Under the pieces are notes generated by a model, which made no database searches, was not told the DNA's origin, and saw nothing but the letters and a program-made list of their open reading frames with translations. From AP-15 sp963737145 (lineage in GTDB: Bacteria > Pseudomonadota > Alphaproteobacteria > ATCC43930 > CGMCC-115725): a DNA stretch of 64,000 bases. The stretch spans positions 1,817,520 through 1,881,519 of the forward strand of contig CAVTRO010000007.1 in the NCBI GenBank assembly GCA_963737145.1, in the 5' to 3' direction. This document shows, in pieces, positions 19,301 to 29,059 of this stretch; the stretch's first letter is position 1, and each line of letters opens with the position of its first letter. Position numbers and translations under genes: made by a program.

Positions 19301-20371
19301 GAGCTTCCTCCGATGGCTCCGTTTGACCGGGGAAATCGAACAGCATGCATGTCGAGGAGCGCCCGATCTGAGGCGCGGGCGTCAATGGGCGGAACACCGC
19401 CCAATACGGCGATCATCTCTCGCTCTCCTTCTCCGTCGCGGCCGAAGCTCGGGCGATATGCGCGCTACCGGGACGGTCTCGGTCGCGCGAGAGCGAAGAT
19501 CGCAGAAACGGCGGAAGTTTGGAACATTCGGGCCTCGAGCCAACTCCACGCTCGATAACGATCGGATCACAGGGCGGGTTCCTCAACTCCAGGTCGGGAA
19601 ACAGGTGCCAGCAGGCCGCGGCAAGGCAGGCCAGCGCACGACGCCGCGCGCCAGGCGGCGCGGACGTGGTGACGAGGAACGCGTGCGACCCTTGTGATGC
19701 GGTTCACATTGCTGCTCCGATGGTCCCGAAACTAGCAGGAACGTCTCCCAAAACGCCAAGTCCTAGCCGACAATAGCGCGAATTGGATCTATCTGCTGGA
19801 TGCTGTTCCGGTTATCGCTGGTCTAAGCTGATATTCACCTGATGCCGTACGCGGGGCACGCTTTCGCCATGCGCGTCGAAAGTGGCCAGCTCGACCCCGC
19901 CGCGGTGATCCGGCCGGTGCCCGGCGGTTGGAGCTGGCGGACTGGCGCGCCGGCCGCGGTATATCGCTTGCCGCGCTGACGGTCGGCGCGCTGGTCCCGC
20001 GAACCGTTTGGAGCTGATGTCCTTTGCCCAGATCGCCACTCGCATCGGCGGCGCTATCACCGTAACGTTGACGCTAATCTTTCTGGCACGCTTGGCGTAG
20101 CCAGTTAAGATTGACGGACAGCCGAAGGTGAGCCCGGGCGTTCCGATAACTTACAACATAGCGCCGGCAGAACCGAGTTCGCACAAGACTCCTCCCTGGA
20201 GGAAGACGGATTCGAACCTTTGGTTCCGCGTGCATCGCCGCCAGCTGAGAGTTGGAGAAACCGCCAACTTCACCAGCTTCTCCCATTCCGGACGGGATAA
20301 AAGCCGATCGCAATGCGGCGGCGCGGCGATCCCTCTCCCTGAACAGCAGCACCGGGTGTAAAATCGTCGGC
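19301..20371. other. intergenic interval with repeat copy, no supported gene
   Basis: About 1.07 kb. Open frames are short and without family features; a 27-residue hydrophobic frame at about 20018-20100 (ITVTLTLIFLARLA) could be a remnant of a membrane protein. One copy of the dispersed repeat lies at 20177-20230. Confidence 0.5.
20177..20230 (-). repeat. dispersed TTCGAATCC repeat, copy 3
   Basis: GTTCGCACAAGACT, CTGGAGG, ACGGATTCGAAC and TGGTTCCGCG occur in the same order and spacing as at 6702-6755. It lies about 140 bases before the aldo/keto reductase start. Confidence 0.6.
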
Positions 20372-21352
20372 ATGGAATACACCAAGCTCGGCCGCACCGG
20401 CCTCGATGTCTCTCGCATCTGCCTCGGCTGCATGAGCTATGGCGGCGGCAACCGCGGCAACCACGCGTGGAGCCTCGGCGAAGAAGAAAGCCGGCCGTTC
20501 ATCCAGCGCGCGCTGGAGGCGGGGATCAATTTTTTCGACACCGCCAATCGCTACTCGCTCGGCAAGAGCGAGGAGATCCTCGGTCGTGCGACAAGGGACT
20601 TTGCCCGTCGCGACGAAGTGGTCATCGCCACAAAGGTCTACGGGCGCATGCGGCCCGGCCCGAACGGCGCCGGGCTGTCGCGCAAGACAATTTTCGCCGA
20701 AATCGACGCCAGCCTCACTCGGCTGGGTATGGATTATGTCGACCTCTACCAGATCCACCGCTGGGATTATGATACGCCAATCGAGGAGACGCTCGAGGCG
20801 CTGCACGACATCGTCAAGGCTGGCAAGGCGCGCTACATCGGTGCCTCTTCGATGCATGCTTGGCAGTTCGCCCGGGCGCTCGGCATTGCCGAGAAGCATG
20901 GCTGGACACGCTTCGTCAGCATGCAGAACCTCGTCAACCTGCTCTACCGCGAAGAGGAGCGCGAGATGCTACCGCTGTGTGCGGCCGAGGCCATCGGCGT
21001 CATTCCCTGGAGCCCGCAGGCGCGCGGCAAACTTAGCCGCGATTGGCACTACAGCAGCATTCGCACCGAGACCGACGAGGCATTTGGCCGGCTGTTCGCC
21101 AAGACGGAAGAAGCCGACAAGAAAGTCGCTGATCGCGTCGCCGAGGTGGCCACAGCCCGTGGCGTCTCGCGCGCACAGATTGCGCTCGCCTGGCTCTTGT
21201 CGAAACCGGTTATTACCGCCCCGATCGTCGGCGCCACCAAGCTGCACCATCTCGACGACGCGATTGCCGCGATACATGTCAAGCTCTCCGCCGAGGAGAT
21301 CGCAGCCCTGGAGCAATCTTACGTCCCGCACGCGGTAGTCGGCTTCGAGTAG
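20372..21352 (+). CDS. aldo/keto reductase
   Basis: NADPH-dependent reductase of the AKR barrel fold, 326 residues, cytosolic. Active-site tetrad visible: Asp and Tyr in NFFDTANRYSLGKSEEILG (about residues 52-70), Lys in IATKVYG and His in YQIHRWD. The C-terminal cofactor-binding segment is ITAPIVGATKLHHLDDAI. Sequence style matches the group of YajO/oxidoreductases acting on small carbonyls. ATG at 20372 gives the family start MEYTKLGRTGLDVS. It precedes the LLM oxidoreductase by 39 bases in the same direction. Confidence 0.93.
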   Translation: MEYTKLGRTGLDVSRICLGCMSYGGGNRGNHAWSLGEEESRPFIQRALEAGINFFDTANRYSLGKSEEILGRATRDFARRDEVVIATKVYGRMRPGPNGAGLSRKTIFAEIDASLTRLGMDYVDLYQIHRWDYDTPIEETLEALHDIVKAGKARYIGASSMHAWQFARALGIAEKHGWTRFVSMQNLVNLLYREEEREMLPLCAAEAIGVIPWSPQARGKLSRDWHYSSIRTETDEAFGRLFAKTEEADKKVADRVAEVATARGVSRAQIALAWLLSKPVITAPIVGATKLHHLDDAIAAIHVKLSAEEIAALEQSYVPHAVVGFE

Positions 21353-21391
21353 CGCTGAGCCGAAACCGCCACCCTGGCTGTGAGAGGTGTC

Positions 21392-22310
21392 ATGCCAGTT
21401 CGCTTCTCGACCCGCGCTCCCAATTCCGACTACCTCGGCTTCGAAGCCTCGCCCGAGGCGATCGTCGCCGCCGCGGAGAAAGCCGAGGAACTTGGTTTCG
21501 ATGCGATTTTCGTGAACGATCACATCATTGTCGGCAACGACGCGCGCTCGGCGCCGTGGACCAATGTTTACGACCCGTTTGTCGCGATGTCGTTTATCGC
21601 CGCGCACACGACGCGCATCGGGGTCGGCGTTTCTGTGCTGATCACGCCGTATCGCAACCCGATCGCGACCGCGAAGGCGCTGGCGACGCTCGATCGCATG
21701 TCGGGCGGGCGGTTGATCGCTGGCGTCGGGGCTGGGTGGAATGAGGCCGAGTTCGCCGCGCTCGGCGTGCCGTTTCGCGAACGCGGCGCGCGCACCAACG
21801 AATATCTGCGGCTATGGCAGATGTGCTGGACACCAGGCAAGGTGTCGTTTGCCGGCAAATTTGTCTCGTTCGCTGACATGCATGTCAGCCCCAAACCGCT
21901 GCAGCAACCGCATCCGCCGATCTGGATCGGCGGTGCGAGCGACGCGGCGCTGCGCCGCGCGGCGCGGTTCGCGGCCGTGTGGCAGCCGACACCGCTGCCC
22001 CTAGCGGACGTGGTCGAGCGCCGCGCGGCATTGCGTCAGGCGTGCGAGGCACTCGGGCGCGAGCCGATCCCGACGCGGATGAGCTTTCGGGTCGAGTTCA
22101 GCACCATCACCGGGAAGGCGCCGCCGGCCGGCAAGGACCGGTCAACCGGGCACGGTACGCCCGCCGAGGTTGCTGGCGATCTGTTGCGCTACCGAGAAGC
22201 GGCGGGTGTCGAGGCTTTTCAGATCAATTTCCATGGCAACCGCGACGTCGAGCAGCTGATCGAACTCGATGGAATGCTTCATGCGCGAGGTAAAGCCGCG
22301 AGTGACATGA
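21392..22310 (+). CDS. LLM class flavin/F420-dependent oxidoreductase (one frameshift near 3' end)
   Basis: Luciferase-like TIM-barrel oxidoreductase of the F420-linked subgroup (TIGR03619-like). Motifs: AEELGFDAIFVNDHI (about residues 30-45), TTRIGVGVSVLITPYRNP, RLIAGVGAGWNEAEF and HPPIWIGGASDAALRRAA. The uncorrected frame runs on to 22408 with an unlikely basic tail. Near 22266 an extra A (ATCGAACTCGATGG for ATCGACTCGATGG) breaks the normal ending; in the other frame the family-like end SMECFMREVKPRVT stops at 22310. ATG at 21392 follows AGAGG. Likely co-transcribed with the aldo/keto reductase. Confidence 0.88.
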
Positions 22311-22707
22311 GCGACAGGTCGGCGTCGAGAGCACACGCGAGCGGGATTGCCGTGCGACCGTTCGCTCGGCGCGCCGCGAACGGGATCGGTTATGGTCGAG
22401 CCGCGTAGGACCGGGATGGCGCTGCGTTTTTTCTCTACGTCCGGCATCGGATAAGCGGTTTCGGTGACAGCTGGCAGCGCTGGCCGCGCGGGCGATGTCG
22501 AACACTATCCGCTTCTCGATCAACAAATGGCGCAGATGCTCGCCGCGCGCGAGGCTGTGGGCAATTACCAGCCCCCAAGGGCGATTGGCGAAGTGTGTCG
22601 GTGCGGGAACTGATAGCGTAAGAGCGGCAGCGCTCTCTACTATGGCGGCCGCAGCGTTTTTGGGTGGGAGCACGGTCAACCTCGAAGATCGAGCGCAGCG
22701 AGAATCG
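22311..22707. other. no supported gene
   Basis: About 400 bases. Long open frames here only extend the real neighbours or run antisense to them; no separate gene or RNA is supported. Confidence 0.5.
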
Positions 22708-23349
22708 ATGAGCCGCACGTCCAGGCAGTATGCTGCCGAGCAGGTCAGGCGCTTTTCAGACCCGACGATCGCGTATTACGACCAGTTTGCCCGGGCTTTC
22801 TGGAACGGCACACGACACCATGATGTCAGCCAAAACTACGCGGCGTTCCTCGACGCGATAGAGGGCGACCCGCCTTATTCGATCCTTGATCTTGGCTGCG
22901 GACCCGGCCGGGATCTCATCCACTTCCGTTCCTTGGGGCACGAAGCCGTGGGGCTCGACGGATCTCAGCAATTCGTCGCCATGGCGTGCTCGCATTCGCA
23001 GTGCGAGGTTCTCCATCAGGACTTCCTGGCGATGCAATTGCCCGAGAGCCGGTTTGACGGCATTTTTGCAAACGCCTCGCTGTTCCATGTGCCCAGCCAG
23101 GAATTACAGAGGGTTCTGCTGAAACTGTTCCAGACGTTGAAGCCGCGCGGTGTGCTGTTCTCCTCAAATCCGAGAGGGAATAACGAGGAGGGCTTTACCG
23201 ATGATCGCTACGCTTGCTTCTTCGATCTGGATACTTGGCGCGATTACGTCACCTCGGCCGGCTTCAAGGAGGTGGGGCATTACTACCGCCCGCCAGGACT
23301 GCCGCGGCATAAGCAGCCGTGGCTCGCGACCGTTTGGCGCAAAGCCTAG
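22708..23349 (+). CDS. class I SAM-dependent methyltransferase
   Basis: A 213-residue cytosolic methyltransferase. Motif I is ILDLGCGPGRDL (about residues 60-71), motif II VGLDGSQQFVAMA, motif IV FDGIFANASLFHVP and post-motif LFQTLKPRGVLFSSNPRG. The aromatic-rich N-terminus RFSDPTIAYYDQFARAFWNG is typical of a subgroup of Rossmann methyltransferases acting on small molecules. ATG at 22708 is chosen because upstream in-frame sequence (back to 22495) lacks protein character. Substrate unknown. Confidence 0.85.
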   Translation: MSRTSRQYAAEQVRRFSDPTIAYYDQFARAFWNGTRHHDVSQNYAAFLDAIEGDPPYSILDLGCGPGRDLIHFRSLGHEAVGLDGSQQFVAMACSHSQCEVLHQDFLAMQLPESRFDGIFANASLFHVPSQELQRVLLKLFQTLKPRGVLFSSNPRGNNEEGFTDDRYACFFDLDTWRDYVTSAGFKEVGHYYRPPGLPRHKQPWLATVWRKA

Positions 23350-23477
23350 TCCGCCAGGGCGCGCCGTACCGCCGATACAGCCCGCAATCTCGAAGTTATG
23401 CGGCGGATGTGGAACGGGGCCATCGCGGGCGCGGTCATGATCCGCCGAGAATCAGGTTCGTTGCCGACTTGCCGGTG

Positions 23478-23510
23478 AGGAAAGGGGATTCGAACCCGCG
23501 GTCCCGAAGT
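23478..23510 (-). repeat. possible degenerate TTCGAATCC repeat copy
   Basis: Minus-strand reading CCGCGGGTTCGAATCCCC resembles the core of the dispersed repeats, but the flanks differ, so membership is uncertain. A tRNA cloverleaf cannot be completed around it. Confidence 0.3.
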
Positions 23511-23647
23511 GTCGATACGCCAAGCGGATCGTCTGCGTTGAGAGAAGGCCGTCGCCCGGCATTCGAACCGCGGCGGTACCTCGTTATGCGACCGCAGCCG
23601 GTTGTAGAGCCTCCCTCGTTGGCCGCAGTATTGCGTGGTGATGCGGC

Positions 23648-23743
23648 ATGAGGCGCGCCTCGGCAACCCCGATCGATGCCGACGTCGTGCTCATCGTGCT
23701 GATCGTCGCCGGGATCATCCTGACCCTGCGCGCCCGACCGTGA
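23648..23743 (+). CDS. possible 31-residue single-pass membrane peptide
   Basis: MRRASATPIDADVVLIVLIV followed by AGIILTLRARP forms a neat single transmembrane helix with charged ends. It is isolated, 60 bases before the FAH hydrolase gene, and lacks a strong ribosome site, so it may be chance. Confidence 0.3.
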   Translation: MRRASATPIDADVVLIVLIVAGIILTLRARP

Positions 23744-23802
23744 CGATCCCGGGCGTTAGGGTATGATTGCGGCGAGTACCGCCATCGAATGGAGGATCAT
23801 CA

Positions 23803-24654
23803 ATGAAGCTCGTCAGCTTTGCGGCGTCGGGGCGCAACTCTTACGGCGCCGTCGTCGGCGACGATGTCTTCGATCTGGGGCGTCGGCTCGGCGATCATTA
23901 TCCGACCTTGCGCGCGGCGATCGCCGGTGATGCGTTAGGCGCCGCCGCAGTCGAGGTAAGGAGCGGGGCGCCGGATATCGCGCTGTCGCAAGTCACTCTG
24001 CTACCGCCGATCACCGACCCGGACAAGATCATCTGCGCCGGCCGCAATTATCGCGCCCACGCCGCCGAGGCCGGCGGCGCCCCGCCGGAGAACCCGTCAG
24101 TCTTCTTGCGGCTCGTCAATACCTTGGTCGCGCACAATCAGCCGATGGTGTGCCCCAAGATCTCGGGCGATTTCGACTACGAGGGCGAATTGGCCCTCAT
24201 CATCGGGAAGCCGGGCCGGCACATCGCTAAAGCCGATGCCTTGAACCACATCTTCGGCTACACCTGCTTCAACGACGGCTCGATCCGGGACATCCAGTTC
24301 AAGCACTCGATCGCCGCCGGCAAGAACTTCCACGCGACGGGCGGCTTTGGGCCGTGGATTGTCACCGCCGACGAGATCCCGGACCCGACGCGGCTCCATC
24401 TGATGACGCGGCTCAACGGCAGAGAGGTCCAGCACACCGGGATCGACGATCTGATCTTCGACATCCCGACCCTGATCTCGTACTGCTCGGATTGGACGCC
24501 CCTGGTGGCAGGCGACGTGATCTCGACCGGTACGCCGGAGGGGGTCGGCTTTGCGCGCAAGCCGCCCTTGTGGATGAAGCCGGGCGATGTCGTCGAGGTC
24601 GAGATCGACGGCGGCATCGGCGTGCTGCGCAACCCGATTATCGCCGAGGGATGA
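23803..24654 (+). CDS. fumarylacetoacetate hydrolase family protein
   Basis: A 283-residue FAH-fold hydrolase/decarboxylase that cleaves or isomerises acylpyruvate-like or aromatic-cleavage products with a divalent metal. Motifs: KIICAGRNYRAHAAEAG (about residues 78-94), the metal ligand Glu residues in DFDYEGELALIIGK (about 125-138), FGYTCFNDGSIRDIQ and STGTPEGVGFARKP. ATG at 23803 has GGAGGATCATCA upstream. Its stop overlaps the start of the next gene (ATGA), so the two are translationally coupled. Natural substrate not identified. Confidence 0.92.
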   Translation: MKLVSFAASGRNSYGAVVGDDVFDLGRRLGDHYPTLRAAIAGDALGAAAVEVRSGAPDIALSQVTLLPPITDPDKIICAGRNYRAHAAEAGGAPPENPSVFLRLVNTLVAHNQPMVCPKISGDFDYEGELALIIGKPGRHIAKADALNHIFGYTCFNDGSIRDIQFKHSIAAGKNFHATGGFGPWIVTADEIPDPTRLHLMTRLNGREVQHTGIDDLIFDIPTLISYCSDWTPLVAGDVISTGTPEGVGFARKPPLWMKPGDVVEVEIDGGIGVLRNPIIAEG

Positions 24655-25643
24655 AGGCGATCCTGCTGCGCCGCCCCGGCGGCCCGGAGGCGCTCGAATA
24701 TGTCGAGGTGCCGACCCCGGTTCCCGGGGAGGGCAAGGTGCTGGTCAAGGCCGACACAATCGGCGTCAGCATGCCGGAAGTGCTGGTGCGCCGCGGCACC
24801 TATGCCTGGATGCCGTCGCTGCCGGCGATCCCCGGCATCGAGCTAAGCGGCACGGTCGTAGCGCACGGCCCCAACACCGCCGAGCCGGCGCTCGGCCAGC
24901 CGGTTTTCGTCAGCGCCCGCGACCTGCCGGTCCGCGCCGGCTGCTATGCCGAGTACATCGCCGTGCCCGCGCGAGCGGCACACCCCTTGCCGCCCGGTTG
25001 CTCGCTCGAGGCGGCGGCGTGCCTTTCGAATTATCAGGTCGCCTATCACGTGCTGCACACTGCGGCGCGTGGGGTCGAGGCAAAACGGGTGCTCGTCCAC
25101 ACTGCGGCGGGTGGCGTCGGCAGCGCCGCGGTGCAGCTGGCGCTGATCGCCGGCCTGGAGGTGATCGGCGTCGCCGGCTCGGAGAAGAAGACCCGAGCGA
25201 TCCGTGGACTTAGCGCGCAACACGCGATCGACTACCGCAGCGAGGATGTCGTCGCCCGCGTGCGCGAGCTTACGGGAGGCCGCGGCGCCGATCTGATCCT
25301 CGACCCGATCGGCGGCAAGGGCTTTGGCCGCAATTTTGACATGCTGGCGCCGCTCGGGATGGTGGTCTCCTACGGCCGCCTCGACGGCCCGCCCGACGCC
25401 GATCTCTTGACCGCGATGCGGGCCAATTCGGCCAAGAGCCCGGCGGTGCGCTTCTTCACGATCCATAGCTTCGACGGCCGGCCCGACATCCGTGCCGCGG
25501 CGATGACCGTGCTGTTGGACCACCTCGCCGCCGGCCGCATCCGCCCGCTGATCCACGACCGCCTGCCGCTCGCCGAAGCCGGCCGCGCCCAGGCACTGCT
25601 CGAAAGCGGCCAGGTCATCGGAAAATTGTTGCTGAAGCCCTGA
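24651..25643 (+). CDS. zinc-less MDR family quinone oxidoreductase
   Basis: A 330-residue medium-chain dehydrogenase/reductase of the quinone oxidoreductase type (NADPH:quinone reductase). N-terminal GroES-like domain: RRPGGPEALEYVEVPTP, then PAIPGIELSGTVVAHG. The nucleotide-binding domain has RVLVHTAAGGVGSAAVQLA (about residues 140-158) and a strand end VIGVAGSEKK. The structural zinc Cys cluster is absent, as usual for this branch. Coupled to the FAH gene by a four-base overlap, which suggests a shared catabolic step on an aromatic or carbonyl substrate (inferred). Confidence 0.92.
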   Translation: MKAILLRRPGGPEALEYVEVPTPVPGEGKVLVKADTIGVSMPEVLVRRGTYAWMPSLPAIPGIELSGTVVAHGPNTAEPALGQPVFVSARDLPVRAGCYAEYIAVPARAAHPLPPGCSLEAAACLSNYQVAYHVLHTAARGVEAKRVLVHTAAGGVGSAAVQLALIAGLEVIGVAGSEKKTRAIRGLSAQHAIDYRSEDVVARVRELTGGRGADLILDPIGGKGFGRNFDMLAPLGMVVSYGRLDGPPDADLLTAMRANSAKSPAVRFFTIHSFDGRPDIRAAAMTVLLDHLAAGRIRPLIHDRLPLAEAGRAQALLESGQVIGKLLLKP

Positions 25644-25919
25644 CAGAGACGGTCAAAGTGCTCTCGTACTCGAAGATCCCCGTGCTCGTGTATCGTTGAG
25701 GGTAAGTCGAAGGTCGGCGTCTGGGGCATATCGGGCTTCCCTCGCACGATGGATCGCAGAGCTATCCTGCAACGGAGACCTGCCCTGTCGGGGGCATCGT
25801 TTCCCGCGGCCCGCACTCTCGGTCACGAGTGAAAGCTTTGCTACGGAGGTCAAAAGCGAGACGATGGCCATCACGGACCCGGGAAATCCGTGCAATATCG
25901 GCGAAATAGGAACCTCATC

Positions 25920-26966
25920 ATGACGCAATCCATTCAGCCGGGCCGGTTTGGTCATAGCGGCAAGCCCGACGATGCGTGGCTCGCAAAACAGGAAAACGAG
26001 CCGATCTCGAACCGGAGCTGCCGATTATCGATACGCATCATCATCTGTGGGATCGCGGGGGCTGGACCTATTTGCTGCCGGAACTGCTCGCTGACCTCAA
26101 CACGGGCCACAACATCATCGCGACAGTCTTCGAGGAATGCCGCTCGATGTATCGCGCCAACGGGCCGGTCGAGATGCGTCCAATAGGCGAGGTCGAGTTC
26201 GTCGCCGGCATCGCCGCGATGAGCGCAAATGGCGGTTACGGCCCAATCAAGGTGGCGCAAGGCATCGTCGGCTTCGCCGATCTCGCGCTGGGCGATCGGG
26301 TTGAGCCGGTGCTCGAGGCACTAATCCGCGCCGGCGGCGGCCGGCTTTCGGGCGTACGCTATTCGGTCGGCTACGATGCCGACTCGACCATCGGCAATAG
26401 CCGGTCCGAACTCGGCGCCCCACATCTACGCCCGGCCTGAAGTCCGCACCGGGGTGGCGCGGCTCGCCGCGCACGGGCTAGCGCTCGATGCCTGGTGCTA
26501 CCATCCGCAACTTGCCGATATCATCGCACTGGCGCGGGCGGTGCCGCAGGCGACAATCGTGATGTGCCACGTCGGCGGCGTGCTTGGTTACGGAGCCTAT
26601 GCCGGCAAGAAGGACGAAGTCCACGCCGCCTGGCGAGCCAACATGGCGGAGTTGGCCACGTGCCCGAACGTCTCCGTCAAACTGGGCGGTATGCTGAACC
26701 GCGGCGCCGCGGTCAATTTCCGCGAGCTTCCGGCGCCGCCGAATTCGGCGGCCTGGTCGGCGGCCTGGCGGCCCTATGTCGAACCTTGTATCGAGTTGTT
26801 TGGTGCCGAACGCTGCGCTTTCGAGAGCAATTTCCCCGTGGACAAGATGGGGACCGGTTACGCTACGCTGTGGAATGCGTTCAAGCGCATCACCGCCGGA
26901 TGCTCACACACCGAGAAGCTCGCCCTCTATAGCGGCACGGCGAAGCGGCTCTACCATCTCGACTGA
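25920..26966 (+). CDS. COG3618-type amidohydrolase (two frameshifts)
   Basis: Metal-dependent TIM-barrel hydrolase, related to 2-pyrone-4,6-dicarboxylate lactonases. Three pieces join by homology. The first is MTQSIQPGRFGHSGKPDDAW to EPI. The second, in the next frame, is LPIIDTHHHLWDR with metal ligands HxH, then ATVFEECRSMY and GIVGFADLALGD to about 26420. The third is HIYARPEVRTG, then TIVMCHVGGVLGYG (His ligand), NVSVKLGG and FESNFPVDK (Asp ligand) to the stop. One base appears lost near 26011 and one near 26421. Corrected length about 349 residues, normal. Catalytic residues are all present, so the gene may be intact in the organism. Confidence 0.85.
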
Positions 26967-27251
26967 CGCGGGCGGAATTGCCGAACCGCGTTACTCGTTC
27001 CCGAAATTCGTCGCCACGCGATGCCTTCACCACAACCTCGACGAATACTTCATTGGCTCTCTCGACGGCGACGGGCTAGGCGACGATCCGAAGGGCCGCT
27101 GTACCGTATGATGGGCCGCGGCACCGCCAAGCTCACGCGCTCGGTGCTGAAACGGACTGAAGAGCTGAGGGGTCACCCACCGGTCGACACGGAAGGCGCG
27201 CTGAGCGCATCGGCGCATTCTGAGGCCCTGGCACCACGCGCCGGACGAGGT

Positions 27252-27366
27252 GGGACCACCAGTTCGAATCCCCTTTGCTCCAGCGGAGAGTCTGCGAAAT
27301 TTCGGTTCCTCGAGCGGGTCGCGGTTAGCGAAAGGCGGTTCCGATGATCGCGCGGGGCCCCGCGGG
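27252..27366 (+). repeat. dispersed TTCGAATCC repeat, copy 4 (long form)
   Basis: The 115-base unit begins GGGACCACCAGTTCGAATCC, contains CTCCAGCGGAGAGTCTGCG and GGTCGCGGTTAGCGAAAGG, and ends in CGCGGGGCCCCGCG, a perfect palindrome. It differs from the next copy at about seven positions by eye. Confidence 0.85.
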
Positions 27367-27418
27367 CCAGTCTCGCATCCAAGATAGCGACAACAGCCGG
27401 AAGAGGTCTTTTCAAAGC

Positions 27419-27533
27419 GGGACCACGAGTTCGAATCCACCTCCCTCCAGCGGAGAGTCTGCGAAATTTCGGTTCCTCGAGCGGGTCGCGGTTAGCGAAA
27501 GGCGGTTCCGATTATCGCGCGGGGCCCCGCGGG
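27419..27533 (+). repeat. dispersed TTCGAATCC repeat, copy 5 (long form)
   Basis: Same 115-base unit as at 27252, in direct orientation, 52 bases after the end of that copy. The first 30 bases are closer to the short copy at 2.7 kb (CCTCCAGCGGAGAG) than copy 4 is. Confidence 0.85.
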
Positions 27534-28024
27534 GGCAAATGGGTGTAATCGCTCAATGCGGCCGGGCTCTTTGAGATCCCGAACCAGACACCCGCGGCAT
27601 TGAGTTGGACGAGCGGTACGGGCCATGAAGATCCATACCGACCCCGTTCCCCGATAGGTTCCGCAATACTGCAACAGCGCAACACCCGCTTCTAAGACGC
27701 AATGTAACTCAATTAGGAACCCAATTCCCTTGGCATCAGCGTCAGTTTAGTTTTGGGTACGGTGCTCCAGCGGCTTCATCCGTGTTGACGGACGGCTATC
27801 GGCTGCAAAAGGTCTGCTGTCGATTGTCAAACAGGCAACATATGCTCATTCCGAGTTTTGCGAGTTGTGACCTCAAGCCGAGATTCGAGGTCTTGCAGGT
27901 CGGCAAAGCCGCTCGTCTTATTACGATGATCAGTTTTTTGGTGGGACGGACGTGGTCACTTGCCAGTCAGCTGATGGTGCAATTTTACTGCCATATTCTT
28001 CCTTCAATCCTTATCAATCTGTCC

Positions 28025-28237
28025 TCAGCGACTGGTATCGGTAGAACGCGCTGCTCTGAGCGAGCGCTCCAGCCAGCAGTCGACCTTGGCAGCAACCTCA
28101 ACGGGTGAGGTAGACATGGGTATCGAAAAGCCGGGGCTCACCGTGCGCTCGGTGCGCTCGGAGAGATCGATCACCCGGGCGCCGGACGGCCGACCCAAAG
28201 ACCGTTCGATCTCCGCAATCCGGTTATCCCTCGACAA
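28025..28237 (-). CDS. possible small hypothetical protein
   Basis: A 70-residue frame that would start at TTG with GGCGGAG upstream: RDNRIAEIERSLGRPSGARV, then a helix PVEVAAKVDCWLERSLRAA. Composition is protein-like but there is no recognised family and the start is weak. Confidence 0.3.
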   Translation of the reverse strand: MSRDNRIAEIERSLGRPSGARVIDLSERTERTVSPGFSIPMSTSPVEVAAKVDCWLERSLRAARSTDTSR

Positions 28238-28315
28238 GGAACTCCGCCGGACCAGTCAGGGCATCGGAAATGCCGTGAAACACATTGCCGCGCACCCAGG
28301 ACGAACGCATTCATC

Positions 28316-28990
28316 TCAACGCCTCCTCGCGCCGTCATTCTTCCGATCCTTCTGCGCGTGCGCTTTTGTGGTCGGTGGTTCGGGTTCGTCGGCAACGGGA
28401 AGGTGCCAGCCACGGCGAATAGCCACGAACCGGAGCCCGAAGCAGAGGACCGCGCCGGCAATCGTCACCGCGGTCGACGAGAGCCGCAATGCGGCACCGA
28501 TCACCACAACGGCCGCACCGGCCAAGGCGGCGACGGCGTAGAGATCGGCGCGCAGCACGGTGGGAATCTCGGCCAGGAGCACATCGCGGGTCATGCCGCC
28601 GCCGATTCCGGTCAGCATGCCAAGGAGCGCCGCCATGACCGGGTTGAGCCCGAAGGCGAGCGCCTTTTGCGTGCCGGCAACCGCGAAGAGCCCCAGCCCC
28701 GCGGCGTCAAATATGAGCACCGGGCTGCGCAGCCGGGCGATGACAGAGGGCCGCCAGAAGGTGACGATTCCGGCAAGTAGCGAAATCGCCAGATAGCGCC
28801 AATCGCCGATCGCCGCCGGCGGCACCGCGCCGATCAGCAGGTCGCGGGCAATGCCCCCGGCATTGCCCGCCGCATAGGACAGGACCAGAACTCCGAACAC
28901 ATCGAGCCGGTTCTTGACCCCCGCCATCGCCCCGCTCAGCGCGAAGACAAAGGTCCCGACGAGATCGAGCACCAGGAGGAGCGTTTCCAT
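28316..28990 (-). CDS. TRIC/YadS-type small cation channel family protein
   Basis: A 224-residue inner-membrane protein with about seven hydrophobic helices, in two related halves each with the conserved glycine-rich loop: AAGNAGGIARDLLIG (about residue 42) and LTGIGGGMTRDVLLAEIP (about residue 128). This is the UPF0126/TRIC fold, a trimeric cation channel family. The C-terminal tail is hydrophilic (PTTKAHAQKDRKNDGARRR). ATG at 28990 gives the family start METLLLVLDLVG. It follows the M20 peptidase gene by 69 bases on the same strand. Its 3' third is duplicated, inverted, at 30029-30257. Confidence 0.9.
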   Translation of the reverse strand: METLLLVLDLVGTFVFALSGAMAGVKNRLDVFGVLVLSYAAGNAGGIARDLLIGAVPPAAIGDWRYLAISLLAGIVTFWRPSVIARLRSPVLIFDAAGLGLFAVAGTQKALAFGLNPVMAALLGMLTGIGGGMTRDVLLAEIPTVLRADLYAVAALAGAAVVVIGAALRLSSTAVTIAGAVLCFGLRFVAIRRGWHLPVADEPEPPTTKAHAQKDRKNDGARRR

Positions 28991-29059
28991 CGTGGGCTCT
29001 CCCACCCCAAGCAGGGCGATCCTCCGGTCTGCAACCCCAGATAGGAGCGATCGGCCACC

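Larger units (their letters stand above)
26967..28315. other. gene-poor interval with a 115-base direct repeat pair
   Basis: About 1.35 kb. The first 600 bases hold two near-identical repeats (27252-27366, 27419-27533). 27.55-28.0 kb is less GC-rich and shows no supported gene. A weak small frame lies at 28025-28237 on the minus strand. Confidence 0.6.
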
